Below are positions 12,503 through 17,351 of a stretch of 17,351 nt of DNA, one piece after another (position 1 is the stretch's first letter; every line of letters begins with the position of its first letter). This DNA comes from Propionibacteriaceae bacterium (GTDB taxonomy: Bacteria; Actinomycetota; Actinomycetes; Propionibacteriales; Propionibacteriaceae), in assembly GCA_030528545.1 (NCBI GenBank), contig JAUMYR010000003.1, positions 1 to 17,351 of the forward strand, in the 5' to 3' direction. The translations under genes and the position numbers were made by a program. The notes under the pieces were generated by a model that saw only the letters and a program-made list of their open reading frames with translations, searched no databases and was not told the DNA's origin.

Positions 12503-13912
12503 GTGACCGAGGCCAGTTCTTGGGGCCCGCGCCGGGTGGCCACCTGGGTGGCGGCGGTGGCCGCTTCCGCGGCGCTCGCGGTCGGCGCGGCCTATGCCGT
12601 CCCGCCACTGCTGCGGGCCACCGGAGCCTGGAGTGACGGCGGCTCACCGACCATCGCCGCCACGGTGTTCACCCCACCGCCAGACCCCGTCGCGGCCGAG
12701 GGAGAAGGCGCCGTTGGGGCGGCTCCCGGCATCGCCGCCGCGCATCGCCTCGACCCGGCCAGGTTACAGACCGCGATCGGCGCGCTGAACCAGGACGGCA
12801 TCGGTGCCTCCGCTTTCCTGGTCACCGATCCCGGCGGTGAGCCCCTCGCCCACGGCAACGCCGTTAGCGCGCTGATTCCGGCCTCGACCATGAAACTGCT
12901 GACCGGGCTGGCAGTCATCGGTTCCCTAGACCCTCACCACCGATTCGCTACCCGGGTGTTGTCCCCTGGGGAGGGGACCATCGTGCTGGTCGGTGGGGGA
13001 GACCCCTACCTCGCCACCGCGAGCGCCACCTCCGGCTACCCGCGTCCGGCTTCGCTGGCGGATCTGGCGAAGACGACCGCCGCCGCCTTGAAGAGCAGTG
13101 GGAAGGCCTCGGTAACGCTGGGTTATGACGCTAGCCTGTTCGTCGGGCCCGACTGGGAACCCACCTGGGAGAAGGTGTTCGAGACCGACGTGACCAGGGT
13201 CTCCGCGCTCACCGCCGATGGCGGCATCGACCCTGCTACCAAGACCCGCACCGCCACGCCCGCGGCGTCAGCCGCGGCGGCTTTCGCCGCCCTACTGCGC
13301 TCCGAGGGCATCGACGTCGCGGCTGGGATCGCCCCGGCCAGCGGCAGCGGTGCCGAACTCGCCAGGGTCGATTCCCTGCCAGTCCACACCCTCGTCCAGG
13401 AGGCGCTGTTGCGCAGCGACAACACCGCCACCGAGGTGCTGCTGCGCCACGCGGCGCTCAGCGCGGGACAGGAAGGGTCTTTCACCGGCGCCACCGCCAC
13501 GCTCAGAGACCACCTCCAGCGCCTCGGCGTGTGGGCGGAGGGGGCGCACATCCAGGACGGCTCCGGGGTGTCGCGGGACAATCGGGTGACCGCGACCATG
13601 CTGGCCCGGGCGGTATCGCTGGTGCTGATCGAGGAACGTTTCCGGGTGCTGCTCGACTCCTTCCCGGTCGCGGGGGCGACCGGGACCCTACATAACCGTT
13701 TCGAAGCCGACGGGACCCAACCCGGACGCGGTTTCGTGCGGGCCAAGACTGGCAGCCTGCGAGACGTGTCCGCGCTAGCTGGCTACGCCAGGACCGCCGA
13801 CGGGCAGAGCGTCATCGTGGTCTTCCTCAGTAACCAGGTCACCAACCTCGCCGCTGCCCGCGCCTGGATGGACCGGGCCTCGGCCATCGTCGCGGGGTGT
13901 GGGTGCAGATGA
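12503..13912 (+). CDS. dacB: D-alanyl-D-alanine carboxypeptidase/endopeptidase (PBP4-type, peptidase S13)
   Basis: A 469-residue penicillin-binding protein trimming or cutting peptidoglycan peptides outside the cell. An N-terminal membrane anchor/signal segment lies at about residues 14-36 (WVAAVAASAALAVGAAYA). The three active-site motifs are Ser128-Thr-Met-Lys131 (SxxK), Ser305-Asp-Asn307 (SxN) and Lys415-Thr-Gly417 (KTG). The segment between SxxK and SxN is long, as in the S13/PBP4 family. The gene starts at GTG 12503 behind AAGGAGG and overlaps the next gene by 4 bp (ATGA). The dacB - DUF2342 - tilS order is the conserved actinobacterial one, normally with ppa divergent just upstream. Confidence 0.92.
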   Translation: MTEASSWGPRRVATWVAAVAASAALAVGAAYAVPPLLRATGAWSDGGSPTIAATVFTPPPDPVAAEGEGAVGAAPGIAAAHRLDPARLQTAIGALNQDGIGASAFLVTDPGGEPLAHGNAVSALIPASTMKLLTGLAVIGSLDPHHRFATRVLSPGEGTIVLVGGGDPYLATASATSGYPRPASLADLAKTTAAALKSSGKASVTLGYDASLFVGPDWEPTWEKVFETDVTRVSALTADGGIDPATKTRTATPAASAAAAFAALLRSEGIDVAAGIAPASGSGAELARVDSLPVHTLVQEALLRSDNTATEVLLRHAALSAGQEGSFTGATATLRDHLQRLGVWAEGAHIQDGSGVSRDNRVTATMLARAVSLVLIEERFRVLLDSFPVAGATGTLHNRFEADGTQPGRGFVRAKTGSLRDVSALAGYARTADGQSVIVVFLSNQVTNLAAARAWMDRASAIVAGCGCR

Positions 13913-14883
13913 CGATCCTGCCACCCCTGGACTGGGCTCTGGCCGAGCGGCTTGGCCGCCGTTTCGCCCGCTCCGGGCCCATCACCCAGGAGGGTCTCGG
14001 AGGCGGAGGGCCCACCACCGCCGAGATCCGGGACGCCGTCGCCAGCCTGCACGCCGCGGCCGAGCGGGCTATCGGCCTGGTCGCAGAGGCGTCGGGACTC
14101 GCAGTGGACGCGCGTCCCCCGGTGTACGCGGTGGACCGGGCGGGTTGGGCACAGGCCAACGCTCAGATCGGTCGCCGCCTATTCGACAGGGTGGAACCGG
14201 TGAACCCTCCGGGACTGCACGCCAAGGTGCTGGGCCGAGCCAACGCGGTGATCGCGGCGGGGGCCACGCGCCTATTCGGCTCCAAGGTGCTGGGCCAGTA
14301 CGACCCCTTCCACCCCGGAGGACGGCTGCTGCTGGTCGTGCCGAACCTGCTGGCCGCCGAGCGTGCGCTGGGCGTGCACCCAGACGATTTCCGGCTCTGG
14401 GCCTGCCTGCACGAACAGGCCCACGCGGTGCAGTTCAGCGCCGCTGCCTGGCTGCTGGACCACCTCGTCGCTCTGGTCCGCAGGGTCGCGGCCGACACCG
14501 GCGCCCAATGGCTGGGCAAACTCGCCACGAGAGCCGATTCGGATGCTTCCCAGGCCCTCGAATCCGTGATGGCCACGATGAGCCTGATCGAGGGGCACGC
14601 CGACATCATGATGGACCTCGCCGGGCGGGAGGTGCTGGGTTCGTGGAGCCAGTTGCGGGCCATCTCGGATTCTTCCCAGCAACGCTCCCGCTCTGGCTGG
14701 CTCGCCCGCCTGGGCGTGCTGAGCAAGGCCGAGCAATACGCCACCGGGTCGGCGTTCTGCCGGGCCGTGCTGGCCGAGGGCGGCACCGCGGCGCTCAACC
14801 GGGCCTTCTCCGGGGCCTGGGCGCTGCCCTCACCGGCCGAGATCGCCGACCCTGAGTCCTGGCTGGAGCGGGTGCATGGCTAG
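13909..14883 (+). CDS. Zinc-dependent metalloprotease, DUF2342 family
   Basis: A 324-residue member of the actinobacterial DUF2342 family (often labelled coenzyme F420 biosynthesis-associated or zinc-dependent metalloprotease), of unknown substrate. The zinc site is H168-E-Q-A-H172 within LWACLHEQAHAVQFSAAAW, and the third ligand is probably in E228-G-H-A-D. No signal peptide or TM segment is evident. ATG 13909 overlaps the dacB stop (ATGA) and is preferred over GTG 13897. It overlaps tilS by 8 bp, so translation of the three genes should be coupled. The catalytic motif is intact; the biological role is not known. Confidence 0.88.
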   Translation: MTILPPLDWALAERLGRRFARSGPITQEGLGGGGPTTAEIRDAVASLHAAAERAIGLVAEASGLAVDARPPVYAVDRAGWAQANAQIGRRLFDRVEPVNPPGLHAKVLGRANAVIAAGATRLFGSKVLGQYDPFHPGGRLLLVVPNLLAAERALGVHPDDFRLWACLHEQAHAVQFSAAAWLLDHLVALVRRVAADTGAQWLGKLATRADSDASQALESVMATMSLIEGHADIMMDLAGREVLGSWSQLRAISDSSQQRSRSGWLARLGVLSKAEQYATGSAFCRAVLAEGGTAALNRAFSGAWALPSPAEIADPESWLERVHG

Positions 14884-15805
14884 GCGAGAGCTGGGGCCCG
14901 CCGCGCTGCGGGTCGCCCAGGCGGTGCTGGCGGGGCTGCCGGGCGAGGACGTCGTCGTCGGCTGCTCCGGCGGCGCGGATTCCCTCGCCCTGGCGCTCGG
15001 CGCACAGTGGGCCGCGGCGAAGACCGGCGTGGCGGTGGAGGCCGTGACCATCGACCATGGGCTACAGCCGGGCTCGGGCGAGGTCGCTGCCGCCGTCGCC
15101 GCCCAGCTCAGCACGCGCGGCCTGGACGCCCGGGTGATCGCGGTTCAGGTGGGGGAGGGCCCCAACCTGGAGGCGCGGGCCCGGGAGGCCCGGCTGGCGG
15201 CGCTGGCGGCCTCCAGGCGTCCGGTGCTGCTCGGCCACACCCTCGACGACCAGGCCGAGACGGTGCTGCTCGGCCTCGCCAGGGGCTCGGGGACGCGGTC
15301 GCTGGCCGGGATGGCCCCGGTCCGGGGGCTCTTCCGCCGACCGCTGCTCGGGCTGCGGCGCGCCGTCACCGAGCAGGCCTGCCGGGAATGGGACCTTCGG
15401 GCGTGGTCCGACCCGCACAACGCCGACGAGAGGTTCGCCCGGGTCCGGGTGCGCACCCGGGTGCTGCCGGTCCTGGAGGCCGAACTCGGCCCCGGTGTCG
15501 CCGAGGCCCTCGCCCGCACCGCCGAGGTGCTGCGCGCCGACCTGGCGGCCCAAGACGACCCGGAACCGGGGCAGGCCCCCACGGCCCGCTGGCTGGCCGG
15601 GCTGGACCCGGCGCAACGGGCCCGGGTCCTCAAAGGCTGGCTGGACGGCCAGGGGGTGTCCGGGGCGACGCTGGGTCACGTCCGCGCGGTCGAGGCGCTG
15701 GTCACGGACTGGCGGGGCCAGAAGGGGGTGGACCTGCCGGGGCTGCGCGTCCGCCGCATCGACGGGGCCCTGGTCGCGGTGCCGCGCCCGGTCAGGGGGT
15801 CATGA
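14876..15805 (+). CDS. tilS: tRNA(Ile)-lysidine synthase TilS
   Basis: A 309-residue enzyme that modifies cytidine 34 of the CAU-anticodon tRNA-Ile to lysidine, using ATP and lysine, so that AUA codons are read correctly; essential in most bacteria. The PP-loop is SGGADS (residues 31-36) after VVVGC. TIDHGLQPGS and LGHTLDDQAETVLLGL, SGTRSLAGM and RRPLLGLRR follow in TilS order. DPHNADERFARVRVR is the conserved central block. The C-terminal part is shorter than in E. coli, as usual for actinobacteria. ATG 14876 overlaps the protease gene end. In many actinobacteria hpt follows; here the stop instead overlaps the end of an opposing membrane-protein gene by 6 bp. Confidence 0.93.
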   Translation: MARRELGPAALRVAQAVLAGLPGEDVVVGCSGGADSLALALGAQWAAAKTGVAVEAVTIDHGLQPGSGEVAAAVAAQLSTRGLDARVIAVQVGEGPNLEARAREARLAALAASRRPVLLGHTLDDQAETVLLGLARGSGTRSLAGMAPVRGLFRRPLLGLRRAVTEQACREWDLRAWSDPHNADERFARVRVRTRVLPVLEAELGPGVAEALARTAEVLRADLAAQDDPEPGQAPTARWLAGLDPAQRARVLKGWLDGQGVSGATLGHVRAVEALVTDWRGQKGVDLPGLRVRRIDGALVAVPRPVRGS

Positions 15806-16408
15806 GCTGACGGCCACGTGGGTGGTGTGCCACCACAGGCCCCAGCCCAGCGCCGCGGCGATGAGCAGCCAGATCCACCACGTGTCGGGGGCGTGGTGGA
15901 CCAGCGCCCAGGGCTGCGGCTCACCGCCGAGCCCGGTGGTGCCAGCGAACCAGCACAGCAGCGCATAGACCGCCCCCGGAGCCCAGGCCAGGGCCGGTGC
16001 GAGCCGCGACGCCGCGACGAGCGTCACCGCCAGCATCAGCAGATGGTTGCGGGCGTACCACAGGCTCCACCACAGGCTCTCCCCGGACCAGGCGGTGAAC
16101 ACCAGATGCGGCAGGCACGGGGCGGCGGCGAGGCAGGCCACCCAGCCCAGCCGCCACCAGCCATAGGGGAAGCGCCCCATCGCCTCTTCGCGTTCGGCCT
16201 CGGGCGGGGCCAGTATCACCGCGGCGAGCACCCCGGGCAGGCAGGACGCCCAGGCCAGCAGCAGCGCGCTGCGGCCGCTCACCAGCGGCACCGCCTGCAA
16301 CTCCGGCACCGCGGCCCAGGCGGCGAGCACCGCCGCTGCCGCCGTGACTCCGATCTCGGGCAGCCCCCGGGAGTGCAGGAAGGCCCACCCGGGGCCCACG
16401 GGGCTCAC
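15800..16408 (-). CDS. Multi-pass membrane protein, possible ABC-type permease partner
   Basis: A 202-residue hydrophobic protein with about six TM segments (for example EIGVTAAAAVLAAWAAV, LLLAWASCLPGVLAAVIL, LLMLAVTLVAASRLAPALAW and WIWLLIAAALGWGLWW). Polar loops include PPEAEREEAMGRFPYGWWRL, placed where ABC-2 type permeases have a cytoplasmic coupling segment. I recognise no named family. GTG 16408 gives a GTGA overlap with the stop of the upstream gene and has GGAG 5-6 nt before it; GTG 16414 is an alternative. The pair probably forms one membrane complex. No ATPase gene lies within the window, though it could be just beyond the right edge. Confidence 0.65.
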   Translation of the reverse strand: MSPVGPGWAFLHSRGLPEIGVTAAAAVLAAWAAVPELQAVPLVSGRSALLLAWASCLPGVLAAVILAPPEAEREEAMGRFPYGWWRLGWVACLAAAPCLPHLVFTAWSGESLWWSLWYARNHLLMLAVTLVAASRLAPALAWAPGAVYALLCWFAGTTGLGGEPQPWALVHHAPDTWWIWLLIAAALGWGLWWHTTHVAVSS

Positions 16409-17351
16409 TCGCACTCCAGGGCCGTGAGGAAGGTGACCTCGTCGAACACGCCGGGTGAGACATCCCTGGTCATCGCTTCCGTCATCACATGGGCGAGCGA
16501 CTCGAGCGGGCTTATGCAGTCACCCGTCGGGGCTGGGGCGCCGGGCCGCTGGGCCGCGTACCGGGCCACGTCCGGGTGGTGAATCAGGAAATTCGACACT
16601 CCGATGGCGATGGAGGTGTCGAGGTCGGTGAGGTTGATCCCGACCGGCACCCGCACCGCGCCCGGGCCCCGGCGCTCGGCCACGTCGGGAACCCCGGCAT
16701 AGATCAGGGTGCCGGGCGCGGCCCCGGCCTTTGCTAGCACCCGGCGGACGTGTGGGTCCAGCGCCGCCAGCCGGGTGGCCTGGGCCTCGGCGAGATAGCC
16801 GATGTCGTGCGGGATGCAGGCCTGCGACCCGGCGTCCCCGACGGGGCGGCAGTCCCAGGCATGGTCGCCCCGGTCGGTCCAGAAGCCGTAGGCGTCGTGG
16901 ACGTGCGACACCGCCGCCAGCAGGCCGACCAGCGCCGAACCGAGCACCGTCGCGGCCAGCCCGGTGCCCAGCCACTGCCGCGGTGTCATCCGGCCGCGCC
17001 GCAGCCAGGTCTCGGCCGCGATCAGGAATAGCGCGGCCGACCCCGCCAGGACGGCGACGTGCAGCGCCACGACGCCGGGTAGCAGCTGGTACGCCGTCCC
17101 GATCAGCGCGGTCGCCCCGGTGAACTCCATGGCCGGGAAGATCCCCAATGCCGCCAGCTGCCAGGGCACCACGTACTGGGCGACCAGCACGGCTACCGCG
17201 GTGAGGAAGCTGGGCACCACCGTGCCAGCCAGCGCTCCCCACGCCAGGCAGGCGTAGACCCCGAGGCAGGCGATGAGGAAACCGGACAGCGGCGCCGGGC
17301 TGGGCGGCGACCCGGCGTATCCGGCGATCACCCCGGCGGCGGCGAGCGAGA
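16405..17351 (-). CDS. Membrane protein with C-terminal extracytoplasmic domain, ABC-2 permease-like (5' end outside the window)
   Basis: The visible 315 codons run off the right edge; the frame is open to 17351, and the GTG at 17331 lies inside what looks like a TM segment (AAAGVIAGYAG), so the true start is probably beyond the window. About five TM helices (for example FLIACLGVYACLAWGALAGTV, AVLAGSAALFLIAAE and GLAATVLGSALVGLLAAV) are followed by a soluble region of about 165 residues. That region carries two Cys in DCRPVGDAGSQACIP, which could form a disulfide outside the cell, and a third in TGDCISPLESLAH. Related actinobacterial permease-like proteins carry a comparable outer domain with a 'VC.WPE'-like Cys block, but I cannot name the family. 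It overlaps the next gene by 4 bp. Confidence 0.6.
   Translation of the reverse strand, partial: SLAAAGVIAGYAGSPPSPAPLSGFLIACLGVYACLAWGALAGTVVPSFLTAVAVLVAQYVVPWQLAALGIFPAMEFTGATALIGTAYQLLPGVVALHVAVLAGSAALFLIAAETWLRRGRMTPRQWLGTGLAATVLGSALVGLLAAVSHVHDAYGFWTDRGDHAWDCRPVGDAGSQACIPHDIGYLAEAQATRLAALDPHVRRVLAKAGAAPGTLIYAGVPDVAERRGPGAVRVPVGINLTDLDTSIAIGVSNFLIHHPDVARYAAQRPGAPAPTGDCISPLESLAHVMTEAMTRDVSPGVFDEVTFLTALECE

Noticed and set aside
1..17351. CRISPR array
   Set aside because: No series of regularly spaced identical repeats was found; the only repeats are the two-copy elements listed.

Overview
The window reads as a chromosome segment from a high-GC Gram-positive bacterium (Actinomycetota). Codon third positions are strongly G/C, GTG and TTG starts are used, coding density is high with 4-bp start/stop overlaps, and several genes look leaderless. 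The order ppa <-> dacB - DUF2342 metalloprotease - tilS is a known actinobacterial arrangement (compare Mycobacterium tuberculosis Rv3628 to Rv3625c). A dlt operon together with these genes would suit a Propionibacteriaceae-like organism, but that placement is inference.

Left end (1-1684): a low-density scar of a mobile region. It holds a transposase N-terminal fragment between two 49-bp imperfect direct repeats, a perfect CCTCACGTGAGG palindrome, a small HicB-like antitoxin with a C-terminal helix-turn-helix, an antisense TPR-protein tail, the C-terminal end of a tyrosine recombinase with its catalytic Tyr, and directly after that a decayed tRNA-Thr(CGU)-like 3' portion that could be an old attachment site.

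Middle-left (1685-4888): a flavin amine oxidase, then a divergent pair formed by a PCu(A)C-type copper-chaperone lipoprotein (-) and a Tat-exported DyP-type peroxidase (+). The pair shares a 65-bp promoter region with mirror-image TANCAT-N7-ATG leaderless starts.

Middle (4962-9245): a tightly coupled dltA-dltB-dltC-dltD operon for D-alanylation of a cell-surface polymer. It is followed by a 79-residue single-TM protein overlapping dltD whose C-terminus is FIYEQF. This strongly resembles the acyl-carrying C-terminal tyrosine motif of firmicute DltX, but the protein is larger and its gene lies at the end of the operon. It is the most interesting item in the window.

Middle-right (9256-12502): a SixA-type histidine phosphatase, a TRM11-like methyltransferase and inorganic pyrophosphatase on the minus strand. 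Next comes a decayed vapBC toxin-antitoxin module (start ATG replaced by CTG, active-site Asp replaced by Tyr, a frameshift and a Trp-to-stop change) and a structured 335-bp non-coding stretch, both lying between the normally adjacent divergent ppa and dacB.

Right (12503-17351): dacB (PBP4-type D-Ala-D-Ala carboxypeptidase), a zinc metalloprotease of the DUF2342 family and tilS form an overlapping operon. On the minus strand two overlapping multi-TM membrane proteins, the upstream one running off the window and carrying an extracytoplasmic domain, converge on tilS where hpt would usually be expected.
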